Both the position numbers and the translations under genes were made by a program. The notes beneath the pieces are model-generated. The model had not been told where the DNA came from. It saw only the letters and a list, made by a program, of their open reading frames with translations, and ran no database searches. 64,000 nucleotides of DNA from Liopterus haemorrhoidalis (taxonomy: Eukaryota; Arthropoda; Insecta; Coleoptera; Dytiscidae): NCBI GenBank assembly GCA_963971575.1, contig OZ020617.1:22405403-22469402 (forward strand). Reading direction: 5' to 3'. This document shows positions 52,923 through 62,575 of the stretch, one piece after another (positions within the stretch are counted from its first letter, which is position 1; every line of letters begins with the position of its first letter).

Positions 52923-53850
52923 TATATAAACTTCATGTCAATCGTCTATGCTCGCAAGCTTCAAAATTACCTCGAATGCGTCCAGCCGAACTCCTTTGTG
53001 TTCGCGACAAAAACCGACGCAGAGAGGCTTAGGTTGAGCGTCCAAACTAAACAAAAATGTTACACGATGTGGTACATTACGCGGTACATCACAGGTTCGG
53101 CTCGCTTATCTGGACCCAGATTTAGGATTTAAAGATTTAAAAGATTTTAATTAAAAATGAAATCTGACATCTTTATATCTTCGGAATTATAATAACTGAG
53201 TTAATAAATTAAATATAGAAATTTAAAAAAAATATTTCTTTGGGGCGCATTGCCCATATGCCCTTACATAAAAGTCGCCCTTAAGTTTTACAAATATTTC
53301 CTCATTTATCACTCAAAAAGATTTGCTCTAATATAATTATCATCGGTACATAAACTTGCCTAGTGACTTATTAAATTATGGTCAGGAAATACAACTCGTA
53401 ATTCACAAGTTTAAAAGTTCTAACATTTGTAAAAAGAAAAAAATATTTTAAACTAAAATTCGTATTTTAAAATGTAATTGAACCATGAAAAAAAAAAAAC
53501 ATTTTAAACATTTGATGGATATACGAGGAATAATCTTGAAAAAAAAACTGAATTAGCATTCTTAAAACTTTATTAAGACGACTATTTAACAATTAAATTA
53601 TCACTTTCAAAATACTTCCCTTCTGAGACTACACAACAAAATAGTTACGTTTACACATTTTGTAGGCACTTTTTGGAACGGTTTTTAGATCACGTTCTTT
53701 TTTATCCCTCTAATTCACAGATGTGCTCTCCAGGAGGGCACAGGATAGTTTCGAGGAGCCACAGGATAAATTTTGAAAAATGGCATCAGAAACTGACAAG
53801 GAGGCCATGAAATATTCCAGAATAAAATGACCCCTTCAGCGGTATAAATA
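52923..53850. other. Non-coding stretch
   Basis: A patch at 52930-53120 is GC-richer but its frames show no known domain. The rest is AT-rich. Confidence 0.45.
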
Positions 53851-54715
53851 CAGGGTTCGCCATTGAAACCTGTCGGTTTTGTAAATGGGATAAATAAATA
53901 AGTTTCTGAAATTTTTTCATATATTTTTTTTTAAGGGGAAGTGTGGCAATTTATATCATAAAAGTGGGGAAAAAACATCATGAAGCAAAAATTATGTCGC
54001 TCAAATGTTGACCACCAATTTCTCTACAGTGTGCCAGTCTCTGGGAAAAGTTCGTCATGACTCTCTCCAATGTTTGGAGTGGGATCTCACGAATTTCTTG
54101 CCGAATGTTCTCCTTCAGTTGATCCAAATTTCTTTGTTTGTCGAGATAATCTCTTCCCTTAAGATTACCCCACAGATAAAAATCACAAGGGGATAAGTCG
54201 GATGAACGTGCCATTCGATGGCGGCACTTGGCGAAACTTACTGGGGAAAAATCTTCTGAGTTAGCCCATGGACTCCCATGAGGTATGGGCAGTCACCACA
54301 TCCTGATGAAACCATACCCTCCTTAGAGGAATTCGACGGCGACGTAATTCAGAGATAAGAAAATCACCGATCATGGCAACATAACGCACTGAATTCACTG
54401 CCACTGTATGGACATTCTCCTCAAAAAAATAAGGCCTTATCACTTCTGACCTACACACTGCAACCCAGACAGTTACTCTCTGACAGTACTTGTAACTCTT
54501 GAACAATAGCAATCTTGTAAGGGTGGGAGCTCAAGTCTTCATGAAGGATACGTCTACAAAGCTGTCGGACATGCGAAGAGCTCGAGCATGAAGAAAGACT
54601 AAACTTACTAAACTTCCACGCGAGGATAAGAGAATGAGACAAATACCCAATCGCCCGAACCCCCATCCTCACCTACTCTCATTCAAAAACCATCAGGTTT
54701 TATTGGCGGACCCTG
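53851..54715 (-). mobile_element. Internally deleted mariner-like element (865 bp)
   Basis: Inverted ends CAGGGTTCGCCATTGAAACC and CAGGGTCCGCCAATAAAACC are flanked by TA (53849-53850 and 54716-54717). The transposase runs on the minus strand with large parts missing. Confidence 0.9.
53978..54680 (-). pseudogene. Mariner-like transposase, internally deleted
   Basis: In order: RRILHEDLSSHPYKIAIVQE LQ (end of the DNA-binding part); a deletion removing the SDEAHF segment with the first catalytic Asp; RVTVWVAVCRSEVIRPYFFE E; SVRYVAMIGDFLISELRRRR; RVWFHQDVVTAHT (second Asp); a frameshifted linker; SSDLSPCDFYLWGNLKGRDY (third acidic residue); LERVMTNFSQRLAHCREIGG QHLSDIIFAS and the stop at 53978. 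This is the clade whose core reads WFQQDGATAHT ... SPDLTPCDFFLWG. Confidence 0.88.
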
Positions 54716-55786
54716 TATATACGATAGCCAATCTCAGTTAATTGTTTTAATACATCCATGAATAGGATTTTGATAAATCTGCCCGCAAAGTTTTGATTGG
54801 AAATAATGCCACTACATTTTGCCACTACTGCGAAGACCTAGGAATGAAAATAAATATAGTCACCACGCGCCAGGCGAACACAGGTTTATTATCTGATTAG
54901 CCGAACTTCCATGAAAAATATTCGTTGAACTTCGAAATGAAAATAAGATTTCATGATTTACTCGAAATAAAAATCCCAGAATAGGTAGTGGGTCCATTCG
55001 ATAGTAACATTGAAACTGTCACCATAGAACTTCAAGAATATTTATAGATTTGCAAAGTAATTCCACTCTCAAATTACGATATAAAAGAAACCCATCATTT
55101 TTGGGTTTGTTCCGAAATAAAAAGTTAATATTTCATCCTTTAGAAGAAAGATATATTTTTCTATATTAGTTTTCCGAGTAGTTATTTGGTGGAATTTAGG
55201 ATTTAGCAGACCTAATTATTTACAAACCAAAACACGGAGTCGACTGAATATTGAAGACCGAGGAGATCTTCGATTAGGTTTAGATAATTTCAAGCCGAAC
55301 GTAGAAAAACCAATTTCAGTTCATCAACCCCAAGGCCCTCACTGAATTATAAACTTTAATTATATTAAATATTGTATATCATAAAAATGTTAAATAAAAG
55401 TTGGATCGTATTTTCATTTACGATATAATAAAATTTAATTTGTAAAATGATATGATTTATAAAAAAAGTTTGATTTCTAAAATATAAAATAAATAACTCA
55501 CTGTAAATAAAGGACTTCTAAGAATCTTACAAATTGTTTTCATTTCCTTACAATCTTCTTAAATATTTGACGGCAGCCATCGCATATTCGTAATTGTTGA
55601 GTTATTTGTGTATTTCTGAATACTATGTATTTACTCGTATTTACGAACTACAGGTATCGTTCAAAACCCATCGCCATCAATTTACTGCATTCCAAATAAA
55701 TATTCCTAACCTTAAAAATGTGGGGGCCACAAGATTTAGAGTATTTTCAGAGGGAGCAATGGCTAAAAAAAAGTTGGGAACCCCTG
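54716..55786 (+). mobile_element. hAT relic with right end and C-terminal coding part
   Basis: The right end GTTGGGAACCCCTG (55773-55786) is the inverse of CAGGGGTTCCCAAC, a common hAT terminus. It is followed by CTCTAATC, again of the nTCTAnnn type. The coding remnant at 54934-55345 is in the expected orientation. The left terminus was not recognised, possibly lost near the mariner-like element. Confidence 0.65.
54934..55345 (+). pseudogene. hAT transposase C-terminal half (SCAND3/ZBED5-like)
   Basis: EMKIRFHDLLEIKIPE, stop, VVGPFDSNIET, ELQEYL, then HHFWVCSEIKS and FPSSYLVE lead, through a frame change, into GFSRPNYLQTKTRSRLNIED and RGDLRLGLDNFKPNVEKPIS V before TGA at 55343-55345. The family pattern is RF.DFL..KIP.WV..PF ... 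FW......FPSSYLVE.GFS....L..K.R.RL....RGDLRL.L....P.I..L. Stops and a frameshift inactivate it. Confidence 0.88.
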
Positions 55787-55811
55787 CTCTAATCGACTGA
55801 AATTGAATATC

Positions 55812-56108
55812 AGTATTGGAAACAAAAATTCATACGGCGTCTAATCAGGTGAATATAATGGATGGGAAACGAAAGTAATTTTGTTCTTCACCAAAAACTA
55901 CCCAACCATAAACGAAGTGTGAACTGGTGCGCTGTCGCTAACAGGCCGTTTCTTCTTTATTGATTAACATAATCACTTCAGAACTCCCAAGATAAAAATA
56001 TTTATTTACTGTAACACCTGTTGATACACATTCGTGGTGAATAATTCCATTAGAATCAAATAATGTGATCAACACGACTGCCTTATGTCACATTCGATTT
56101 GACTTGCC
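55812..56108 (-). pseudogene. Mariner-type transposase core fragment
   Basis: Minus strand: VLITLFDSNGIIHHECVSTG VTVNKYFYLG, then SIKKKRPVSDSAPVHTSFMV G and LVKNKITFVSHPLYSPD, stop, TPYEFLFPI. The order and spacing match FFD..GIVH.EF...G.TVN..FY..VL..L ... HDNAPAHTS ... PPYSPDLAP.DFFLFP. The second Asp is kept in SDSAPVHTS. The third catalytic Asp position reads Glu, after a stop. It is homologous to 15840-16370. Confidence 0.8.
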
Positions 56109-57036
56109 GAATTTATTTCAATCTCATAAAAGTGAGTCTTCTACATTGCGATTTTAAAATTATATGTTCTATCGTGAAAATATAAACATTAGTTTTGAGT
56201 TATTTTTCTAACGAGATTATTGTATTTAAATTGTTACGGATAAATCACCATATATGTGCTGAGATAGACCAGATGACATAGGGTGTGAGATGATTGTCCA
56301 TCATAGGTTAAAGATATATTTTTGAGTGTTCAGTCAGATCAAGTAATCAAGTAATTCTGTATATACATACGTTAGTGTAATGTTTAACTAAATACATTGA
56401 GAGACAATATTCTAACACTTAGGAGAGACAATTGGGTTTTGGAGACGGGAATTGAGATAGTAGTTGATTGTATGTCCAGTGGATTAATTAATGATCGTTG
56501 TAATATTATGGTAGAAAACCTATTAAAGAAGATTTTTACATTTTACTGTTCGTAACGTAGCGATTTTACAAGCAATATAAACGTGGCACGACTTATCCTA
56601 CTTCCCTCTAATTGTTGTAGAAAAAAGTAGTGCAAAATGATCCCTTGGGGTAAAACAATCACATGCATTTAAAATTTAACTAATGGTAGCATCCAGCGAA
56701 ATTATCATGTAACGATGGTTATAATGGCATCTTAAGTTAACCACTGTGCCATTTAAGGTCAATGCGAACAGTCTGTGGAGTTATTTACATTTTTCAAGTG
56801 TAGACTTCAAGCAGTTACATGTCCATTATAGTAATTTTAAACTAAATTTCACTTATGCCATTATATTTGTGCTAAAATATGAGTCGTTCTTTATTATGTA
56901 AAATAACTTATATTGGCAAGTTTGACAATAATTTCAAAATGGGGTTTATTTGATATATTGAGGTAAAATGGTCCTTTCCGGAGCGGGCAAAATGATCCCA
57001 AGAAACAAAACAGAATGTTGCGGTATCGATAAGAGG
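56109..57036. other. Non-coding stretch
   Basis: AAAATGATCC/AAAATGGTCC motifs recur at 56636, 56968 and 56990 (and at 57305). GTTACGG (56235) and CGTAAC (56551) could be taken as LTR-like ends but nothing supports that. No coding feature was recognised. Confidence 0.4.
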
Positions 57037-57190
57037 GAAGAGTCTTAAGGAACAAAATCGTAAAAAAATTAGTGATCAGCCTGACTGTGATGAAGAAAAT
57101 GATTCTGATGATACAGAAGGACGAATACCAGCGCGGTACTGATGAAAATGACGCAGGCAGCTATAATTGCGACTTTTGTGTATCATATGT
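57037..57190 (+). pseudogene. Possible pogo/jerky transposase C-terminal scrap
   Basis: RGKSLKEQNRKKISDQPDCD EENDSDDTEGRIPARY, then in another frame DENDAGSYNCDFCVSY. An acidic stretch followed by a C..C pair is seen at the end of pogo/jerky-type transposases with a terminal zinc finger. Only this short part remains and the call rests on composition more than on strict motifs. Confidence 0.3.
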
Positions 57191-57751
57191 AATTCTGTTC
57201 ATAGAATATTAAGTTTATAATTTTTGTATGATAATAATAAATATATCCTTGGCATTTTTTAGTGACCGTTTGAAAAATAAGTGGATTAGGGAATCTGGGT
57301 ATAAAATGATCCTTTTGAAACTCTTGAGATTATTATTATTATTATTGTTATTATTATTTTTGTTGTTATATATCAGTTAGAAAAATTAGCAGTATATAGT
57401 CATATTGTCAAACTATATTGCTATGTATTTTGAAATCAATAAAATTATTTGTTTGGCTTTGATGAATTATTTCCTGTTAGGGAGACCATACTGCATCACC
57501 TTCCGCTACCTCTTAAATATAAAATAAATGTATAACGTGAAACAGTCCGTAAAGTTTGAACCGCGAAGTAGTTAAGGGGTCTCCTCCCATTTCACAGTGT
57601 AAACGCATATATTTAAATATTCACTCTAGCTTAGCATGTGCGTACAGAACTGAAACTGGCAGTATGATAGTCTATGAAAGAAGACTGACACCACGCCTAC
57701 TATCACAAGCAGATTGCAATATTTTTGCATGATAAAAAAAGTACAACTATT

Positions 57752-57757
<6 letters not shown>

Positions 57758-57784
<27 letters not shown>
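57758..57784. repeat. (AT)n microsatellite
   Basis: About 13 TA dinucleotides immediately upstream of modular repeat copy 3. Confidence 0.95.
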
Positions 57785-57786
<2 letters not shown>

Positions 57787-57787
<1 letters not shown>

Positions 57788-58235
57788 TACTTGCCGACCT
57801 TAATATATAAGGGGCAAGTATTGTAATCGCGAAAATTTTCGATGTCTAGATTTTGACTGATGACCACGTTTCATGGTCCAGGAAATCCAAAAAACCTATT
57901 TTCGAAGTGCCGTCCATATGTGTGTGTCTGTGTGTGTGTCTGTGTGTGTGTGTCTGTGTGTGTGTATACACGTTACTTCAAAAACGGTTCAACTTAGAGA
58001 GTTCGTTCTGGTGCTAAAAAATTCTCCTATTAATTGGGAAGAACCCTATTGTTTTTTATGAAAATCCGAAACCGGAAACGGAAGTTATTAAACTTTAAAA
58101 TTTTAAAAAATTCGTACTAGTAAACCAAGCCTTGGACAAAAATTTGTATAGAACATAATTTGATATATTTTTGAATATTTACCTAAAACTTATATAATTT
58201 AATTTTTTTTTTTTTTATTTTTATTTTTTTTTTTG
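57787..58235 (+). repeat. Modular repeat, copy 3 (diverged relative)
   Basis: CCGACCTTAATATATAAGGG GCAAGTATTGTAATCG parallels the CCGACC..TATATAAGGGAGGTATTGTGATC start of copies 1 and 2. TTTTCGATGTCTAG and TTTTGACTGATGACCACG correspond to the next block. A TCTGTGTGTG tract (57919-57965) takes the place of (CTGT)n. TATACACGTTACTTCAAAAA CGG takes the place of GTACACGTGCAGAG. It ends in poly(T) at about 58203-58233. It is less similar than the first two are to each other. Confidence 0.65.
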
Positions 58236-58734
58236 GGAGGCCAAGTCTAGAGGAGGTCTCTCTTCTCCACTGGTTTCTATTTATTTTCTAAACAAAATTT
58301 TTAAACGTTAATCAAACCGTAACTGTGTTTACACAATGCTTATCATGCCACCTGCTAATGTACTGGATTGCAACTAATATCAGTGTGCTGCACGTCAACT
58401 ACCACTGTCGACCAGCTTATTAACAATAAACACGCACGATCTTATTAAGTAAATATTTTAATTTACTTAATACTAAAGTCTTTTAACCATTTTCTGGTGT
58501 CAGGCTGTTGATGTTTAAGTATTAATCCTTGGTGTCTTTCTCCATAGTTCTTACCACTTATTTGTCGGAAGGCTACAAAAGGATACGACTGTGTGTAATA
58601 TCTTAAACGTAAGTGGCCAAGCGGTGAATTCAAGTGTGGCGACTTAAAAAATAAAAGTACGACCAGCTCATTTAAGATCGGCTAAAGTAACATTAGCCAG
58701 CAAGATCTAATATCGCCTGATAACTGGCCAGAAA
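58236..58734. other. Non-coding stretch, possibly LINE 5' region
   Basis: Nothing was recognised. It lies directly upstream of an endonuclease fragment in the same orientation. Confidence 0.35.
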
Positions 58735-59071
58735 ATGTCCTTATTAATCCGGCCTTGTTTTTTCGGAAGCGGAAGCAGGCAATTGAAAACACCCAATAAG
58801 ATGCTTCAGGCCTACTATCAAAATGTACGACAACTCAGGACAAAAACCAAAACCATCTTCAAATCAGTACTACGTTACGATTATGACATTTTTGCTCTAA
58901 CGGAAACGTGGCTTATACGTGAAGTCTCAGATTCTGAACTTTTTGACAGTAGATATTCTGTAACTCGATGCGACCGTTCGCCACTTACCAGCAACATTAC
59001 AGCATACATTAATTACATTATGCTGTCTCGAGATCAACAGAGAAAATTAGTCGGTATGGGTCACTTCGAAT
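58735..59071 (+). pseudogene. LINE endonuclease (APE-type) N-terminal fragment
   Basis: MLQAYYQNVRQLRTKTKTIF KSV, then YDYDIFALTETWLIREVSDS ELFDSRYSVTRCDRS match the start of Jockey-type ORF2 endonucleases (YYQNVRGLRTKT...LL..DYDII.LTETWL...V.S.ELF...Y.VYR.DR). The Asn of QNVR and the catalytic Glu of LTETWL are present. Similarity stops after residue 80. The frame then runs into unrelated sequence and ends at TGA. Confidence 0.8.
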
Positions 59072-59357
59072 GAGGCTGGATATGGGCGGGTTATGCTTGC
59101 TCCATAAACTAGTCAATGTAGTTATTTTTTCACTACAACTTTTAGAAAGAATACAAATAAAAGTACCTATTCGTTCGTCCAGGATAAATGACACCTTCAT
59201 AGTATCCTGGCGCAAAACCTGCTACGGAAGTGATGTCACCATTGACAAGATCTGTCGTCTATACAATTCCGTCTGCTGCAGTGTTCATAAAACAGCAAAT
59301 ATTTTTTGCTACAAACTAATCGGATTTAAAAGAAGCATTTTTAATACCTTTAGTCTC
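59072..59357. other. Unassigned stretch between LINE fragment and SINE
   Basis: The frame 59070-59390 has no recognised domain. Confidence 0.35.
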
Positions 59358-59490
59358 CGGTCGCTATGGCGTAGTGGTCAGCTCATTTGACTGCTAACCA
59401 TGAGGGTTCGGGTTCGAATCCCGGTGATGGCATGGATGTTTGTATTTGTTATAAAATTTCTAATGTAAGATAGCTAAGACAAAAATAAAC
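59358..59490 (+). mobile_element. tRNA-derived SINE with intact Pol III boxes
   Basis: A box TGGCGTAGTGG (59367-59377) and B box GGTTCGAATCC (59411-59421) are perfect matches to consensus. The T arm CGGG-TTCGAAT-CCCG folds, but the acceptor stem (GTCGCTA/TGATGGC) has wobbles and a mismatch, so this is not a working tRNA. The loop CTGCTAA would carry anticodon GCT (serine type), an inference. A body of about 60 bases and an A-rich end follow. Confidence 0.75.
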
Positions 59491-59684
59491 TAATTAAAAA
59501 AAATATCCTTTGTCAGGATGAAGTAAATTATTAATGTATTAATAGTACTTAATTTTTTATTATTTTTTCTTTTCTATTATTTATGAAATTAATATGTATG
59601 AACATGTTTTATTGTGTATTATTAAGGATTGAACCTGTAAATATAAATTAATTAATAAATTAAATAAATAAATTATTTATATAG
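59491..59684. other. AT-rich stretch
   Basis: (TTAA/TAAA)-rich sequence up to the target duplication of the gypsy element. Nothing else was seen. Confidence 0.5.
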
Positions 59685-59688
59685 ATTT

Positions 59689-59923
59689 TATAGAATTGCA
59701 CTATATTTATATTGCCCGTTAATTAATAAATTGGAATATATAATGATATATTTATATATATTATAAACAGTTATAAAGTTTTAACAGTTTTACAATAAGA
59801 ATTCAGTATATAACTATACAAAACACACAATAATTAACTGTCAGAATCACAACTATTATTATTACAAAACATTCGTTGCTAGGAGACGGTAAATATATAA
59901 AATTTAAGATCTAGCGTGTTACA
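59689..59923 (-). repeat. 3' LTR
   Basis: In element orientation it starts TGTAACACGCTAGATC and ends GTGCAATTCTATA. I read no difference from the 5' LTR over 235 bases. The ORF's TAA stop (59921-59919) lies in its first five bases. Confidence 0.95.
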
Positions 59924-62054
59924 GTCTCCCCCTCTGGTTCGTGGAAGCGTCCCGCGACTGAACCAGTAAATTTGCGGAAGTCTTCCTTGGTCTCCCTCTT
60001 TTCTTCTTCTTAATGACTGGGAAAATTGGGTCCATTCTACCGAAGTATGGTACAATTTCCGAAGTGTGCACCTTTGTTAATACATGACCAGGTTTATCTG
60101 GGTCTTCAATTTCGAAAGTTGTAGGTGTCACAGCCCGCAGGATTTTATAGGGGCCGTCGCGTTTTGGCATCAACTTGGAAGTAATCCCTCTACTTGCAGA
60201 ACTTAGTTGATGCGTTTTTAACAATACCCGAGTACCAGGTTCGTAACTTGGGGCTGGACGACGGTTCTGATCGGCGTACTTCTTTTGTCGATCTTCAAAT
60301 AATTCGTTAGCTTCAATACGATGGTTGATTCGCTTTATTTCATTTTCTTCTGAATGATCAGTAGTGATTGATGACAGTTGAATTCGTAAGATATGCGTCA
60401 TCTGTTGTATCACTTCGCTAACGAACTGAGGTTCATTGTCGCTAACGATCTCTTCTATGAGTAATTTGGCGGTTTCAAAAGCTGTTGCCTTCTTTTCGCC
60501 AGACATACGATAAGGTGGTACTGAGATGGGTACTTGATCTGGAGCAGTAATAATACAGTGCTCGATGATCTTAGTTGGCTCTCCCCCTACTTCAAAGACA
60601 GTTTGACTTTCTTCGTTGGCACGTAACTCCGTATTATCTATAGCTGTGAGAGCTACTTGCTCTGACATTGCCATATCTGGATTGATGGCTTGTTTATCAT
60701 TCACAATAAATGCATAAATTTCATCCGGTGAATCTCGAAAATACCACGACTCATCTGCTAAGTCTAAAACTATTCCTAACGAGCATAGTACGTCAGCGCC
60801 TAACAAGGTATGGTTGTCCTTGTCACCGGGCAATACTATCATTTTACTGAGAACGGATCTTCCCTTAATGGTAATTGGTACATTTGCTGTTTGCACCATT
60901 ACCTCTTTTGAAACTCCATCTGCTAAAGTCATGACTAGGTTGGAAGTTTCAAATCTGCACCTATTTTGCAATATTTTAAACAAGTTCCTACCCATGATAC
61001 TACGAGATGCTCCTGAATCGGCAATAGCTGTACCCACAAATTCAAATATTCTGACTGGAACAATCGGTTGCTGTAGCGTGACGGTGTCGTCAGTTATTGT
61101 ATAAAAGCTAGTGGCCTGGACACTTGTTTCGTCAGATTTACATTTCGGGCAATTAGCACGTATCACTCCTGGATAATTGCATCCGTAGCAGCTGATACTA
61201 GACTTAGATGTTTCTACAACGCTTGTTTTATTAACTAAGCTGGCATCGTTTTGTCTAGCTCTTTTATTTTGTAGGGTCCTGCAGTCGTCTACTGTGTGAC
61301 CTACGTTCCTGCAATAATTGCATTTAATCTTCTTTTTGAGATTTCCCTCCTCATTCTCTTTCTCTTTGACGAGCAGAGATTCATTTTTTATTTGTACGGA
61401 TGGCTTGTCTTCAAAAGATTGCTCAACAGTACGTGCTAGTCTTAAAAATTCAGTAAATGTACTTACTCTAACCCTAGGCACATGTTTTCTGATGCGCCGA
61501 TGGATAAGTCCATATACCATGTCCATTTGAAACTTTTCCGTCAAGTTATCGGGAATTTCTGCTAGCAATGCTCGACATTTGCTGATGAAGCGATCAGTTG
61601 GCATATCAGCTGTTTGTTCAAGTTTAAATAGGTCCCGATAAACTTGAAATGGAGCTCTTTTCCTTCCATATGCGATTTTGAGCGCATTTATGGCTTCATT
61701 CCATGTCTCAGTTGTCGCACGGATTCCTAGCCACCATGTAGCAGCATCACCTGTCAATAGCATTGGCAAGCTTCTTAAAGCGTTCGCATCAGAAACATCA
61801 GCGCATTCTTTAAAAACTTCAATAGCACATATAAATGCATCGACATCGCTCTCCCTTGCTCCATCAAACCGAGAAGTACATTTCACAAAATTCCCATTTT
61901 GTTGTGGTAATGTCAGCGAAGGAGTTCGTTCAAGGACCGGTCGATTATTTATCTGCTGAAGCAGCGTCTTAAACTGTTCTTCTGAAAGCACAACGTTCGT
62001 CATCTTTGCAGGTCTACCGCGTGTGTTACGTTTCGAAGAATCAGTAAAACTCAT
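59919..62054 (-). CDS. Gag-protease fused to integrase tail (711 aa)
   Basis: Single open frame. Residues 1-230: capsid-like Gag (FDGARESDVDAFICAIEVFK, LTGDAATWWLG). 245-258: zinc knuckle CNYCRNVGHTVDDC. 289-305: second Cys cluster CYGCN...CPKC. 335-450: aspartic protease with DSGAS (346-350) and LLGADVL. 512-537: first residues before an RT domain (VPPYRM...KLLIEEIV). At 538 the frame jumps to SDNEPQF, the integrase block with the second catalytic Asp. Then 585-676: YADQNRRPAPSYEPGTRVLL K and the GPYKIL (GPY/F) module. RT, RNase H, the integrase zinc-binding region and the other catalytic residues are missing. RGRP motifs (13-16 and 687-690) resemble AT-hooks. It can form particles at best and needs enzymes in trans. 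Confidence 0.95.
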   Translation of the reverse strand: MSFTDSSKRNTRGRPAKMTNVVLSEEQFKTLLQQINNRPVLERTPSLTLPQQNGNFVKCTSRFDGARESDVDAFICAIEVFKECADVSDANALRSLPMLLTGDAATWWLGIRATTETWNEAINALKIAYGRKRAPFQVYRDLFKLEQTADMPTDRFISKCRALLAEIPDNLTEKFQMDMVYGLIHRRIRKHVPRVRVSTFTEFLRLARTVEQSFEDKPSVQIKNESLLVKEKENEEGNLKKKIKCNYCRNVGHTVDDCRTLQNKRARQNDASLVNKTSVVETSKSSISCYGCNYPGVIRANCPKCKSDETSVQATSFYTITDDTVTLQQPIVPVRIFEFVGTAIADSGASRSIMGRNLFKILQNRCRFETSNLVMTLADGVSKEVMVQTANVPITIKGRSVLSKMIVLPGDKDNHTLLGADVLCSLGIVLDLADESWYFRDSPDEIYAFIVNDKQAINPDMAMSEQVALTAIDNTELRANEESQTVFEVGGEPTKIIEHCIITAPDQVPISVPPYRMSGEKKATAFETAKLLIEEIVSDNEPQFVSEVIQQMTHILRIQLSSITTDHSEENEIKRINHRIEANELFEDRQKKYADQNRRPAPSYEPGTRVLLKTHQLSSASRGITSKLMPKRDGPYKILRAVTPTTFEIEDPDKPGHVLTKVHTSEIVPYFGRMDPIFPVIKKKKRGRPRKTSANLLVQSRDASTNQRGRL
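59924..59936 (-). promoter_or_regulatory. Polypurine tract
   Basis: On the minus strand CAGAGGGGGAGAC lies immediately before the 3' LTR, the correct place for priming plus-strand DNA synthesis. It also encodes the last residues of the ORF. Confidence 0.75.
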
Positions 62055-62320
62055 GTAAAGTTCAAGAAACTTATGTGCGTAAAACTAACAGTACAAAATT
62101 GGTCGAGACGGCACGACAATGTTCGCACGATAGGACAGTACACACTCGCGACAAATAATATTTAATTTGAATACGCAATGAGCAATGAATTGGAATGTCC
62201 AGCACTTCACGAACGTCTTTCCATAAAATAGTCTCAACAGTTACTGTTACACTTGTAATATAGCCAAAATCACAACACTGTAAAACTTAAAAACTGTAAT
62301 ACTTCAACAATTATTCGGGC

Positions 62321-62338
62321 CACAACGTTGGGTCGCCA
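62321..62338 (-). promoter_or_regulatory. Primer-binding site
   Basis: On the minus strand TGGCGACCCAACGTTGTG begins two bases after the 5' LTR. A TGG start and position next to the 5' LTR fit priming by a tRNA 3' end. Which tRNA was not determined. Confidence 0.65.
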
Positions 62339-62340
62339 GT

Positions 62341-62575
62341 TATAGAATTGCACTATATTTATATTGCCCGTTAATTAATAAATTGGAATATATAATGATA
62401 TATTTATATATATTATAAACAGTTATAAAGTTTTAACAGTTTTACAATAAGAATTCAGTATATAACTATACAAAACACACAATAATTAACTGTCAGAATC
62501 ACAACTATTATTATTACAAAACATTCGTTGCTAGGAGACGGTAAATATATAAAATTTAAGATCTAGCGTGTTACA
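62341..62575 (-). repeat. 5' LTR
   Basis: Same 235-bp sequence as the 3' LTR. It should contain promoter and polyadenylation signals; AT-rich TATA-like stretches (TATATATAAATATATC) are present but no specific start site can be assigned. Confidence 0.95.

Noticed and set aside
56230..56560. Solo LTR between GTTACGG and CGTAAC
   Set aside because: Only six inverted bases, no duplication, no similarity to the gypsy LTR in this window.
59358..59440. Functional tRNA-Ser gene
   Set aside because: A and B boxes are good, but the acceptor stem has a mismatch and several wobbles, the variable arm expected for serine is missing, and a repeat-like body follows.
60814..61959. Plus-strand frames opposite the gypsy ORF
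   Set aside because: Antisense shadows of the 711-codon minus-strand frame.
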